Of a stretch of DNA of 64,000 nt, positions 35,921-45,296 are shown one piece after another. Source of the DNA: JBQTGK01 sp052400665 (GTDB lineage: Bacteria; Bacteroidota; Bacteroidia; Bacteroidales; Marinifilaceae); NCBI GenBank assembly GCA_052400665.1, contig JBQTGK010000013.1; one strand, given 5' to 3'. Under the pieces are notes generated by a model. That model was not told the origin of the DNA and did not search any database. It was given only the letters and a program-made list of their open reading frames with translations. Within the stretch, counting starts at the first letter, position 1. The number at the start of each line of letters is the position of its first letter. A program made the position numbers and the translations under genes.

Positions 35921-37873
35921 TTATTTTTTCAATTCTGGTAATATTGTCATTCGTAAATAACTAACTCCCAAAGGCACGAACTCTAAAATTTCTTCTTTAT
36001 CAGATAATTCTATTTTTTCAGGCCAAGAATTTAAATGTTTAGTTCCATCCAAATTCCAATTACCAACCTTTTGAGCCCTTACTTTTAACTTTACAGGTAC
36101 AGCATTCAGATCCCAAGGATAACTTCCTTTTACCTCTGATTTAATAAACTCAATATCTTTCGATGAGATTGCATAATTCCAATCTCCTTTTGGCAAATAC
36201 ATTTTATGAGGGAAATCGCCTGCATCAGCACATCCAATAAAAGGAAAATCAATCATTTCTGCTTTAACAGGCAGAGAATATACCAACGGACCTCTTTCAA
36301 TCGCAATTCCATCCCCATCCGTTTTCCAAGTACTTATCTTAATCTTCATGGGTAAATTTAAAGACAAGAGATCTCCATTTTTAAAAGTGCGATTTAAACA
36401 AACAAAACCTTTCTCTATTTTTAATTTCTCAATCTGTTTTCCATTAAGCCTTACTTCTGGATCCGTACACCATTGAGGAATGCGCAACAAGAAAGAAAAC
36501 TTACTTTTCTTAGCCATCTTCATAGAAATTTTTATTTCTTCCGAAAAAGGGTAATTGGTCTGTTCTACAAATGTGACATCCTGATTGTTAATTGATGTAG
36601 TAAATGTTCCAGGACCATAAAGTGCTTTAACCACAGACTCTCCCGCCTCATCTCTCATCCACATTCTACCTGCATAAGCAGGCATCATGCGTTCAACATT
36701 TCCGGTGCAACATTCCGTATCGTGCCCGGTTCGGTAACACATTCTACCATAAGCCATTCCTCCCCACTTCAACTTCTCATTAAAACGACTCGATGTTGTA
36801 GAGGCTACTGGCTGATTGGGTGCAGAATAATATTGGTGTCCTTTAAATTCTTTGTTGATCGCTCCCATTCCCGCATTGAATATGGCACGTTCAATAACAT
36901 CTGCCCAACGCCCATCTTTTGTAGCCTTCAATAAATATCCAGCACTCCAGCTTAAATCAACAATATCACAAGTTTCATGTGCCATGCTAATCGATTTTCC
37001 ACTTAAATGCTCAACAGAACTTGGGCAACCATCCACCAACATGTGGTGCTTCTCCAATTTCTCCATTCCATGAATTGAAGCATCTAAGTATTTTTGTTTG
37101 CCAGTGTGTAAATATAAAATACTAGGGATTTTTACTTGCTCGAGATACGAAACACCATGACCTGCAGGAATTTTATCTGAAAGTAAAACATCTAAAAATT
37201 TCGACTGTGGTTCTGCATGATCCTCTTCGCTATATTCTCCCCCCTGCTGAGTTCCTGTATTTTGCGAAAAAGACTCCTCTGCCAAAACTAACAAATTCTG
37301 ATTATTTGTTTTTCCATAAAGCCATAAAATCGACTCGATACTTAGTAAGGCTCGTCCCTTTGTAAATAAGCGTTTTTTCTGTAAAAAATGAGTCGTCAAC
37401 TTATCCAAAATCCTTTGATCTTTCGTCACTTCATATTCCGCCATTAAGACTCTGAAAAATACAACCCGACTCCAATCATCACTGTTTTTAAAACCCAAAA
37501 TACCCTCTTTACCAGGATGTGTCAGCACATAATCGATGTTCTTTTTTACGACTTGAATTAAAGTTGTATCCTGCAACAAATAACCCGCTCGTAAAATACC
37601 ATCCAAATAGTAAGCAGTTTGCTCATAAGGCCAATCTTTTTTCCCTAAATGACCTTCAGGCACTTGAATATCTTCTGTCCACATTTTGGTATTAAATGGA
37701 TAGCCTGAGACATGAGGATGTCCTCCTAAACCATTTTTCTGACGAATAAAATATTCTTTCAACCATCCTTCTGGATGAATTGTATTTAATGGAACCTCTT
37801 TAAATTGAGGTACGTTTTGAGCCGACAAATATGAGGCAAAAAACAATGAGACTACAAAAAATAAATGTTTCAT
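35921..37873 (-). CDS. GH127-like glycoside hydrolase
   Basis: The 651-residue protein has a signal peptide (MKHLFFVVSLFFASYLSAQ). An (alpha/alpha)6-barrel with the GH127 (DUF1680) family motifs GWLKEYF and WPYEQTAYYLDG follows. GH127 beta-L-arabinofuranosidases use a zinc-bound cysteine. Here the E300-T-C302 pair is kept and C388-C389 lie in ECCTGN, but the first cysteine of the usual C-x-C-C motif is a threonine. Activity on arabinofuranose is therefore uncertain; some GH127 members in marine Bacteroidota act on anhydro-galactose of carrageenan. The frame opens at 37999, but the ATG at 37871-37873 directly precedes the signal peptide and clears the upstream GH29 gene by 23 bp. Confidence 0.88.
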   Translation of the reverse strand: MKHLFFVVSLFFASYLSAQNVPQFKEVPLNTIHPEGWLKEYFIRQKNGLGGHPHVSGYPFNTKMWTEDIQVPEGHLGKKDWPYEQTAYYLDGILRAGYLLQDTTLIQVVKKNIDYVLTHPGKEGILGFKNSDDWSRVVFFRVLMAEYEVTKDQRILDKLTTHFLQKKRLFTKGRALLSIESILWLYGKTNNQNLLVLAEESFSQNTGTQQGGEYSEEDHAEPQSKFLDVLLSDKIPAGHGVSYLEQVKIPSILYLHTGKQKYLDASIHGMEKLEKHHMLVDGCPSSVEHLSGKSISMAHETCDIVDLSWSAGYLLKATKDGRWADVIERAIFNAGMGAINKEFKGHQYYSAPNQPVASTTSSRFNEKLKWGGMAYGRMCYRTGHDTECCTGNVERMMPAYAGRMWMRDEAGESVVKALYGPGTFTTSINNQDVTFVEQTNYPFSEEIKISMKMAKKSKFSFLLRIPQWCTDPEVRLNGKQIEKLKIEKGFVCLNRTFKNGDLLSLNLPMKIKISTWKTDGDGIAIERGPLVYSLPVKAEMIDFPFIGCADAGDFPHKMYLPKGDWNYAISSKDIEFIKSEVKGSYPWDLNAVPVKLKVRAQKVGNWNLDGTKHLNSWPEKIELSDKEEILEFVPLGVSYLRMTILPELKK

Positions 37874-37896
37874 AATTAGTTGGTAAGCTTTCGATT

Positions 37897-39441
37897 TTAT
37901 TTTATTAATTTCTTTCGTTCTATTTTTAAACAGTAAGCAAAATCGCATGGTTTTTCTTTCGGAAAAGTTACCACCAAAGCTCCTTCGGTTTGTTCCCATT
38001 CAATTTTATCTTTTGAACCAATAAGGCTTATATTTTTAATTTGTCCTGGGTACAATTTCCCCTGAAAGCCAAGACTTTTAATATGTAATTTATCCTTTGG
38101 CCAATCCAAACATATCGCGTACAAGTCATCTCCTTTTTCCGTAAAACGGATGTCTTTTTCGGTGTAAACAGGAATCTCTTTCCCATGATTTTTTCCCTGA
38201 CCATGATGTCCCGGATTGACTACTTCTGCTGGTCCTTCACCATAGATTACCCAAGGAGATGTTCCATAAATTGCTTCTCCATTTAATTTTAGCCAATCGC
38301 CCATGGCATACAATTCTTTTTTAACTTCATCAGAAAAGCTACCATCTACTTTTGGAGGCACATTCAGCAAAATTCGACCATTCTTACTGGTTATATCTGC
38401 CAACATATCAATTAGCATGTTCGCATCTTTCAATTTATTTTTAGGATTGTAAAACCAAACTGTTGGCCAAACCATGTGCTGTTGCATGTTGATATCAGCC
38501 ATCCATGGATCGAATTGTAATCCATTCAAATTCCCATTTTCAATATCTCGCATGGCAATTCCTGGTGGAATATCGAATGATTTATAGATAAAACCAACCT
38601 CTTTGCCCCATTCCTGAGCTTTGTTAAAATATCGACTTAAATAGGTCTGCTGAACATCTTCACGAATACCAGACATACGAACTGCTTTTCCTTTATCTAT
38701 TATTTTTCCACCAACCAATACTTTCTTTTTCTCTAATTGTAAGGTTCCTCCAAATCCAACATCGGTCCAAACAATATCTGGCTGATATAGCTCCATAGCT
38801 TCAGTCATTCGTTCTAACCAACCTTGCAGGTATTCGGTTCTAAAACGACCTTCTTTTCCATAAACAACAGGATCAGTTCCGGTCACTACATTTTCATGCT
38901 TTGGCGATACATAGGTCGTATCGGTAGATGAAATCTGTCCCCACAAAGTACTGCTATGGAAAGAAGCAATTAACTTCATATCTCGTTTTCGGATTTCACT
39001 TGCCAAGCTTCCAAAAATATCAACCTTTGGACCTTTTTTTACCGAATTCCAATCTGTAATTTTCGAATTCCAGTTCAACATCCCATTTACATGCCATGCT
39101 ACTGGACCCGCAAACTGAGCTCCAGCTCTTTCGAACAAATCCACCCATTCTTTTGCCGAGAATTTCTCCCCTTTCCATTTTTCAATCGCTTCTGCGTGTG
39201 GCATATCCGGATTACCACTTTCGAGCACTACCGACTGAGCTCCCCAATGACTGTAAATTCCAAATTTTGAATCTTCTAACCATTGCGGTGTATTGTGTTT
39301 TCTCAACGACGACCAATTGGCTTCATACGGAATTTGGTCTACCTCCTTTTTTATCGCATCTTGAGCACAACTAGAGAGTAGGATGCTTGCCATAACAGCA
39401 AACAAGCTCAAATGCTTTTTAAATGGATTTATTTTCATCAT
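37897..39441 (-). CDS. GH29-family alpha-L-fucosidase-like enzyme, lipoprotein
   Basis: A 514-residue lipoprotein (lipobox LSSC) with the GH29 catalytic barrel: WLEDSKFGIYSHWG at the start, FAGPVAWHVNGMLNW in the middle and the probable nucleophile D227 in DIVWTDVGFGG. GH29 enzymes cleave alpha-L-fucosides, and some marine ones release alpha-L-galactose. A second GH29 is encoded at 56462-58021, clearly paralogous but diverged around the active site. The start is taken at 39441, directly before MMKIN; the frame extends upstream to 39474 with no signal-like sequence. It lies 23 bp before the GH127 gene. Confidence 0.9.
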   Translation of the reverse strand: MMKINPFKKHLSLFAVMASILLSSCAQDAIKKEVDQIPYEANWSSLRKHNTPQWLEDSKFGIYSHWGAQSVVLESGNPDMPHAEAIEKWKGEKFSAKEWVDLFERAGAQFAGPVAWHVNGMLNWNSKITDWNSVKKGPKVDIFGSLASEIRKRDMKLIASFHSSTLWGQISSTDTTYVSPKHENVVTGTDPVVYGKEGRFRTEYLQGWLERMTEAMELYQPDIVWTDVGFGGTLQLEKKKVLVGGKIIDKGKAVRMSGIREDVQQTYLSRYFNKAQEWGKEVGFIYKSFDIPPGIAMRDIENGNLNGLQFDPWMADINMQQHMVWPTVWFYNPKNKLKDANMLIDMLADITSKNGRILLNVPPKVDGSFSDEVKKELYAMGDWLKLNGEAIYGTSPWVIYGEGPAEVVNPGHHGQGKNHGKEIPVYTEKDIRFTEKGDDLYAICLDWPKDKLHIKSLGFQGKLYPGQIKNISLIGSKDKIEWEQTEGALVVTFPKEKPCDFAYCLKIERKKLIK

Positions 39442-39591
39442 GGATCTATTTTTTTGTGACTGAGCTATTATCACAATACAGTTTTATGAAACTGCTGATC
39501 TATTTTCTTTATTTCATACTCAAAACAAAAATGATAACTAGGAAGCTTTTTAGGTAGAATTGATACGATTTAAACAATCAGTAAAAGGCTC

Positions 39592-40980
39592 TTAATTCTT
39601 AACTTTAAAACGCTTCCCATTCATATAAAATTTACTTACCTCACTATTTGTAACATCATTTAAAATGATTGGTTTGCGAGCATCTTCATCAACTACAGTC
39701 AAATGAAAGTTCTCTACGTATACATTTTCCATATGACGCAAGTAAACTCCTGAAGCTGGCAATGTACCTACCAAACTAAATTCTGGCCAGTGTCCTTTTA
39801 GCACTTCTAAAGTGTACTCGTTCAAGTCTGTTTTTTCAGCATCTTCTTTTGTCCCTCCTCCCGAAACAAAAAATTGAATGTCTTTAAGAATGATGTTTTC
39901 AATCTTATGACCCTGCATACCAGTTAAGAAAAAAGCGGAATTCTTGTCTAACTCTGTATTATCAGCAATAATATTTTGAAAGATGAAGTTTTTCATCTCC
40001 TTGTAAGGATACATCTCATCCGGAGCATCAACACAGGCCTTTTGTTGCGTAAAAGTCATGAAAATTGGACGCGGTACATTTTTCATGACCAAATTCGAGA
40101 AAGTCATGTTCTTCATCGAACCTCCTTCATTCATCTGAATTTTCAGCCCAGAATCATTAATATTTTTAAAGGTACAATTGGTAACTGTTACTGATTCAAA
40201 ATCGCCACGTGATAGCAAACCAATTCGCATTCCACCCCATTTGGTCTCGAAAATACAATTTGAAATCACCACATCTTTACAAGGTTTATCCACTAATGAA
40301 GCTTGCAAGCAAATGCAATCATCACTGTTATCAAAAGAACTATTTGATACACGTACATTGGTACATCCGTCGAAATCTAATCCATCACCATTTCTATTCG
40401 AGCGACTATGAATGTAAATCCCATCAACAACAATTTCGTTACAATACAACCAAGCTGAAGTCCACGCTGCAGGGTTAATTAATTTCACATCTTTCAGATG
40501 AATGTCATCACAATTCATGAATCGCATTAACATTGGACGCTTCTTATTAAAATATTTTCGATGTCCATTCCCATCAATTGTTCCATATCCATCAATGGCA
40601 AATGATTTTGCATCTTTTGCAAAAATGAAACAAAGATCCATATGCTTCTCACGCTTGTACATGATTTTATGCGTATCGTTTGAATAATCTTTCAAATCAG
40701 GACTCGCCAATAAGGTAGCACCATTCTCAACTCTAAGCGTTACAAAACTTTTCATGTAAATGGTGCCCGACAAAACTGTTTTTCCAGCAGGAATACGAAC
40801 AACACCTCCACCATTTTCGTTACAAGCATCAATTGCAGCTTGAACAGCTTTAGTATCTTTTGTGACACCATCTGCTTTGGCTCCAAAATCAATTACGTTA
40901 AAATCTTTGGCAAATGTTTGAGCAGAAAAAATAATCAACATGCAAATTATCAAACCAATACGTCTAGAAACTTTATTCAT
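39592..40980 (-). CDS. Secreted GH28-family glycoside hydrolase
   Basis: A beta-helix enzyme of 462 residues from the chosen ATG (an ATG three codons earlier, at 40989, is also possible). The signal peptide ends near TFAK. The family start motif is NVIDFGAKADG. Probable catalytic aspartates lie in NGDGLDFDG and NSDDCICLQ. As in the GH28 at 34483, the GHG and RIK motifs are absent (KWGGMRIG and DSGLKIQ occupy those positions), so the two form one unusual subgroup. It is the first gene of the minus-strand PUL operon, with the next gene 150 bp downstream. Confidence 0.88.
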   Translation of the reverse strand: MNKVSRRIGLIICMLIIFSAQTFAKDFNVIDFGAKADGVTKDTKAVQAAIDACNENGGGVVRIPAGKTVLSGTIYMKSFVTLRVENGATLLASPDLKDYSNDTHKIMYKREKHMDLCFIFAKDAKSFAIDGYGTIDGNGHRKYFNKKRPMLMRFMNCDDIHLKDVKLINPAAWTSAWLYCNEIVVDGIYIHSRSNRNGDGLDFDGCTNVRVSNSSFDNSDDCICLQASLVDKPCKDVVISNCIFETKWGGMRIGLLSRGDFESVTVTNCTFKNINDSGLKIQMNEGGSMKNMTFSNLVMKNVPRPIFMTFTQQKACVDAPDEMYPYKEMKNFIFQNIIADNTELDKNSAFFLTGMQGHKIENIILKDIQFFVSGGGTKEDAEKTDLNEYTLEVLKGHWPEFSLVGTLPASGVYLRHMENVYVENFHLTVVDEDARKPIILNDVTNSEVSKFYMNGKRFKVKN

Positions 40981-41111
40981 TATATCCATTTAGATTTATA
41001 GTTAACGATTCAAATAAAACAGATCGCCCCAATTATTTCGGATACAATATTGAATCCAAAGCGATACATGAGTATATATCTACAAATGAAACAGCTAGAT
41101 GGTTTTTAAAT

Positions 41112-41142
41112 GGGATAACAAGCGGGTAAAAAATGGGGTAAA
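41112..41142. promoter_or_regulatory. Three direct repeats at 12-bp spacing upstream of the GH28 operon
   Basis: GGGATAA (41112), GGGTAAA (41124) and GGGTAAA (41136) start exactly 12 bp apart. An inverted copy, TTTACCC, lies at 41170-41176. The array is 130-165 bp upstream of the operon's first ATG. Direct repeats of this kind are typical binding sites for winged-helix/SARP-type regulators, and one is encoded next door. Confidence 0.5.
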
Positions 41143-41272
41143 ATCTATTATTCTCTCTATTTTACACATTTTACCCCCTGAATAATTTTAATCTCATAAT
41201 GATTCGTAGAGCACAACAAGGAAATGCATAAAACAATCTAATACAGTTTACTTCTGGATATCTTAAGATTAT

Positions 41273-43354
41273 TTATTCGTGGGAGGAGCAAGCATCAAAT
41301 GACAATTGCAATTCTTCATTAAGCATGGTTTTATAATTTGTACTAAAACGACTGTAAGTATTTAGTGCTTTTTGTTTTTGTTTTGAATTCAACAAAGCTT
41401 TCACTAAATAACACAAGGCTTCCTCACTAAGTGAATCAATCGTTAACCACAGCGAAGCCAACTTATTTAAAGATCTCCAATCTTTCTGAGAAAAAGACAA
41501 AGCACAATAAGCTCTTAACTGATCGATATACTTATCGTTTAAGGAACGAAGCAAACCATCAAAATTCTCATTTTTTATCGGCTTACAAAGGTATAATTTC
41601 TTAAATGGAAGATTAAAATCTCCCTCTAACAAACTTGCTTCAAAATAGAATAAATCTACGAACAAATGCTTCGAATTATCAATTATCCATTCCTTGTTAC
41701 GATAAACTAAAGCTAAATCATTAAATTGCTTTAGCAGAGTTCGTAACCTATGAATGTTGGTCCCTCTGTTATTTTTTTGTTGTGCCACATCATCTGTGTC
41801 CCATAAAATATCAGACATTTCCTGAGATGTAATATTCCGATTGTAAACACGCGGAAATAGCAAAATCAAACTGAACAATCGTATTAAGGTCGGCGTAAAA
41901 TCATGCGAAATATCCTTCCCCTCTTTATCGAAAGCCCTAAAAGTTTCAAACAGATACAAAGCATTTTTTCGCGGAAGCACAACTGGCTCATCTTCCTTAA
42001 ACTGTTCTTTACGAGCATTCTTTAATTTCATTCTTGCAATTAGCCATAGAAAAAGCACAAGTACAAAAAGCACAGCTACCAATATGGAAATGTATAAAGT
42101 ATAGGGAGTGTTTTGCTCCTTTTGCAAGAGAACATCCAATTTGCCATTGTAAACGGCCTTAATTTCAGATTCGGAAAGAGCTCGATTCCAAATCGCCAAC
42201 TTTGTCATTTGTCCATTAAATGTATTTCCCCAAATACTCTGACCAATAGTTATTACATCCTCCTTGCCTGTTCTCCCTTGTATTTGTTTGCAATCAATCA
42301 GGCATCCATTCACATAAAAATTGGCTTTATGATTGTAATTCACAGCGATTGCCAAATGCACCCACTCACCAAAATTGACTTTCTGTATTCGCGACTGACA
42401 GCTATATGCCATTGGAACATTAAACCACAATCGGCCCTGTTTTGTAAGGTAACGAAAGCAAAAATCTCGATTGCCGGCAAGAGCCATTACCCAATCTTTA
42501 TCCGTTGGTTTTGCCCACACCGAAATGGTCATTTGATTATCAAAAGAAAAACCAGATGTTGTAATGTGGGAATTTTTAGATTGAAAATCTGCAACCATTC
42601 CTTTTACACTATCCGTTACGAATTGCACATCAACACTCTCTTCTATGCTTTTGGAACCATTCGAAATATCAGTAAAATCTCCTGACAAAGGCATATAAGT
42701 AACCAAACGATAAGATAAATCTGGAATTAACAAACTTTCGGTAAACACCTCTTTCATTTCCTGAGGTGACAATGCCTTACTCCACATCTTTAAATCATCA
42801 ATACAACCCTCTGCATCTACTTTATATCTATCCTTGCCAATAAATATCTCATTTTTTATGAGCCACCAATCAGAAGATATACTATCTGTAAGAATACATT
42901 CTCCATTCAAATAAATCCCAAGATCGCCTTTCTTATTTATTGTAAACCCAAGGTACTGCCACTCGTTATCTGTCAACACGCCATCCGTGTCAATGTCTTT
43001 TTTATAATAATGATTAAACTGCAACTTACGATTCGATAAATATCGAAAGTAATAGACGGAGTCCTCACCAATAATCGTCCCTGAATGGATGTCAATATTT
43101 TCAGGTCGGAACCAAAAAGCAATAGTTAAAGCTGTATCTCGTTGATTATTTTGAATAACTAGAGCATTATCGGCAGAAATAAATTTCGCTACATCAGCTC
43201 TAACCTCATTATCAAAATAAGGCTTAAGATTTATGTGCGATTGATTTGCAAGTACATTCAAATCGTCAGAAAAAAACAAGTTCTCCTCAATCGATTGAGA
43301 AAAACCCATTGAAATGAAAACAAAAAAGAAGATTGAAACAAAAATTATTTTCAT
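41273..43354 (-). CDS. Transmembrane regulator: double LamG sensor + winged-helix/BTAD output
   Basis: A 693-residue protein with an unusual layout. The signal peptide (1-20) is followed by two concanavalin-like LamG/laminin-G modules (about 60-205 and 240-405; paired motifs TIAFWFRPENID / TISVWAKPTDKDW and IYLNGECI / FYVNGCLI). One membrane helix spans about 417-440. The cytoplasmic part has an OmpR/SARP-like winged helix (about 470-560; ITSQEMSDILWD, GTNIHRLRTLLKQF) and a helical BTAD-like region (about 570-690). I infer that the LamG modules sense a periplasmic glycan and the C-terminus activates the PUL genes. It is neither a classical hybrid two-component system, a SusR protein nor an ECF/anti-sigma pair. 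Confidence 0.88.
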   Translation of the reverse strand: MKIIFVSIFFFVFISMGFSQSIEENLFFSDDLNVLANQSHINLKPYFDNEVRADVAKFISADNALVIQNNQRDTALTIAFWFRPENIDIHSGTIIGEDSVYYFRYLSNRKLQFNHYYKKDIDTDGVLTDNEWQYLGFTINKKGDLGIYLNGECILTDSISSDWWLIKNEIFIGKDRYKVDAEGCIDDLKMWSKALSPQEMKEVFTESLLIPDLSYRLVTYMPLSGDFTDISNGSKSIEESVDVQFVTDSVKGMVADFQSKNSHITTSGFSFDNQMTISVWAKPTDKDWVMALAGNRDFCFRYLTKQGRLWFNVPMAYSCQSRIQKVNFGEWVHLAIAVNYNHKANFYVNGCLIDCKQIQGRTGKEDVITIGQSIWGNTFNGQMTKLAIWNRALSESEIKAVYNGKLDVLLQKEQNTPYTLYISILVAVLFVLVLFLWLIARMKLKNARKEQFKEDEPVVLPRKNALYLFETFRAFDKEGKDISHDFTPTLIRLFSLILLFPRVYNRNITSQEMSDILWDTDDVAQQKNNRGTNIHRLRTLLKQFNDLALVYRNKEWIIDNSKHLFVDLFYFEASLLEGDFNLPFKKLYLCKPIKNENFDGLLRSLNDKYIDQLRAYCALSFSQKDWRSLNKLASLWLTIDSLSEEALCYLVKALLNSKQKQKALNTYSRFSTNYKTMLNEELQLSFDACSSHE

Positions 43355-43724
43355 GTGAGATTTAAAGTAAAAAACAACTAAAGGTATACATATAAAAATA
43401 TTCTTTCACAAATTAACAAATTTGTATCCACTTTGTAAAAAGAATGAAAAAATAGAATAGGTGTCATAATAGAGTACAAAAAGGGGGTAGATAAACAATA
43501 CAAATCATAAATCACTATTAAACATTTACTTATACTTAATAATCATTTTTAAATTTCAAAAATAAAAATCTGTTAAGTTTAACTCTAGTAAAGTATTTGT
43601 ATAGGATATTACCCCATCACATCCTAATCATATGTTTACCTTTGAATTTGAAGCTAGCTCCTATATTTCAATTAGGTCCAAGTTTAATCAGATAAAATAA
43701 TTTGTTTAAAAAACTCAAAAAGCT
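43355..43724. other. Divergent PUL control region, 370 bp
   Basis: This holds the promoters of the LamG regulator (minus) and the sulfatase operon (plus). It contains GGGTAGA at 43485-43491 and TTACCCC at 43609-43615, both related to the 12-bp repeat motif near 41112. A TAnnTTTG box lies at 43637-43644. No gene is visible. Confidence 0.5.
43637..43644 (+). promoter_or_regulatory. Candidate -7 element for the first plus-strand PUL operon
   Basis: TACCTTTG matches TAnnTTTG and would give a 5' UTR of about 75 nt. A TTACCCC motif sits 21 bp upstream, where an activator could act in place of a -33 box. Confidence 0.45.
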
Positions 43725-45290
43725 ATGACTCACTTCAAACCTATATCAATCTTACTCCTAAGTCTTTTCGCAATGATTGGTTGCACTAAAAATCAAGAAA
43801 AGCCAAATATTATTTTCTTACTTTCCGATGATCAAACAAGTATTGCCACAGGATGCTATGGAAATGATCAAGTCGTAACTCCAAACATGGATAAATTAGC
43901 TAGCGAAGGGGTGATGTTCCTAAATCATTACAATACAACGTCAATTTGCATGGCAAGCCGAGTAAATATTCTAACAGGAATGTACGAATATAAAACCGGA
44001 TGCAACTTTATGCACGGAGATTTGAAACCTGAAAAATTAGACAAAAGTTATCCTGTATTGTTACAAGAAGCTGGATATTTCACAGGCTTTGCTGGAAAAG
44101 TTGGTTTTGATATGGACACAACAGAAACCGATAAAATTAAAAATAAACTTCCTGTAGGTTATTTCGACATGTGGGGCGGTGGTCCCGGACAAACCTTATA
44201 CAAAACAGCAAAAAATCCTAGCATTGCCAAATATGCTGAAAAATATCCTCACAGTACAAGAGCCTATGGCGCATGGGCTAATGATTTTATTAAAGAAGCT
44301 AAAAAATCTGGCAAGCCATTTTGTATGTCTATCAGCTTTAAAGCTCCTCACCTGCCTTTTACTCCCGATAAGTATTTCGACTACGTATATGAGGGTAAAA
44401 AATACAATAAACCCGAAAATTATGGTGCTGAAAATGCAAAACATCTTTCAGCACAAGCAAAATCTGGTCGCCAATACAACAGCTACAATTTCTGGAGAGA
44501 ATCAGAAGAATCGTATCAAGAGGCAATTACAAAATACAATCAGCTAATTCATGGTGTAGATTATGCCATTGGAATGATTCGCAAATCGTTGAAAGAACAA
44601 GGCATGGATGAAAATACTATCATCATATTTACTGGTGATAACGGATACAGCTGTGGCGCTCATAACTTAGCCGGAAAAGTACTTCCCTACGAAGAAGCAT
44701 CCAAATCTCCATTCATCATTTACGATCCTCGAGCTCCTAAATCAAAAAGAGGTTTAAAACGTGAAACCGTAACTGCGAATATCGATATGGCTCCAACCAT
44801 TTTGACTTATGCTGGTCTCGACATTCCTAAAAATATGGATGGCGTTAATCTTTTGCCCTTGATAGAAAAACCTGAAGGAATTAAACGTAAAACAGTTGCA
44901 TTAACCAACATGTGGGGAAACGATGAAATTCAAGCCATGTCGGTAGTTTCAAAAGATTGGAAATACATTTACTGGCAATATTCCGACGAAAACATGGAGT
45001 CTACCGAAGAGCTTTTCAATATTGGAAAAGATCGATTGGAGATGAAAAACTATGCAAATGATCCAGAATTCAAAAATAAATTAGTTGAAATGCGACAGCT
45101 TTACGACGAACAATACAAGCAAATGGCAAACAATTCGATAGACTGTAATGATTACCCAAAATACTCAATTCTATTTGATCGTCATGCTAAAGCCATCGAT
45201 AAAAAGCCTCACTTAACCGGCAACTACCAAGAGGTATTAAAACAAGATGCATTGAAAAGAAAATTAAAAAATCAACAAAACCATAAATAA
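43725..45290 (+). CDS. S1-family sulfatase lipoprotein with CxAxR motif (PUL)
   Basis: A 521-residue sulfatase. The N-terminus is a lipoprotein signal with C20 as the lipidated residue (AMIGC). The formylglycine cysteine is C75 in SICMASRVNILTGMY, where the usual proline is alanine, an accepted but less common variant. Metal ligands are SDDQ (residues 34-37) and TGDNG...AHN in the C-terminal half. The sequence resembles iduronate- or choline-sulfatase-like enzymes in its first third. It begins the first plus-strand PUL operon; the next sulfatase gene starts 6 bp after its stop. Confidence 0.92.
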   Translation: MTHFKPISILLLSLFAMIGCTKNQEKPNIIFLLSDDQTSIATGCYGNDQVVTPNMDKLASEGVMFLNHYNTTSICMASRVNILTGMYEYKTGCNFMHGDLKPEKLDKSYPVLLQEAGYFTGFAGKVGFDMDTTETDKIKNKLPVGYFDMWGGGPGQTLYKTAKNPSIAKYAEKYPHSTRAYGAWANDFIKEAKKSGKPFCMSISFKAPHLPFTPDKYFDYVYEGKKYNKPENYGAENAKHLSAQAKSGRQYNSYNFWRESEESYQEAITKYNQLIHGVDYAIGMIRKSLKEQGMDENTIIIFTGDNGYSCGAHNLAGKVLPYEEASKSPFIIYDPRAPKSKRGLKRETVTANIDMAPTILTYAGLDIPKNMDGVNLLPLIEKPEGIKRKTVALTNMWGNDEIQAMSVVSKDWKYIYWQYSDENMESTEELFNIGKDRLEMKNYANDPEFKNKLVEMRQLYDEQYKQMANNSIDCNDYPKYSILFDRHAKAIDKKPHLTGNYQEVLKQDALKRKLKNQQNHK

Positions 45291-45296
45291 TAAAAC

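Noticed and set aside
42113..42685. A 190-codon plus-strand frame opposite the LamG regulator gene.
   Set aside because: It is antisense to the conserved second LamG module and membrane helix; no signal or domain is recognisable.
41273..43354. The LamG protein as a secreted carbohydrate-binding or lectin-like enzyme.
   Set aside because: The membrane helix and the winged-helix/BTAD-like C-terminus show that it is a membrane regulator, not an extracellular enzyme.
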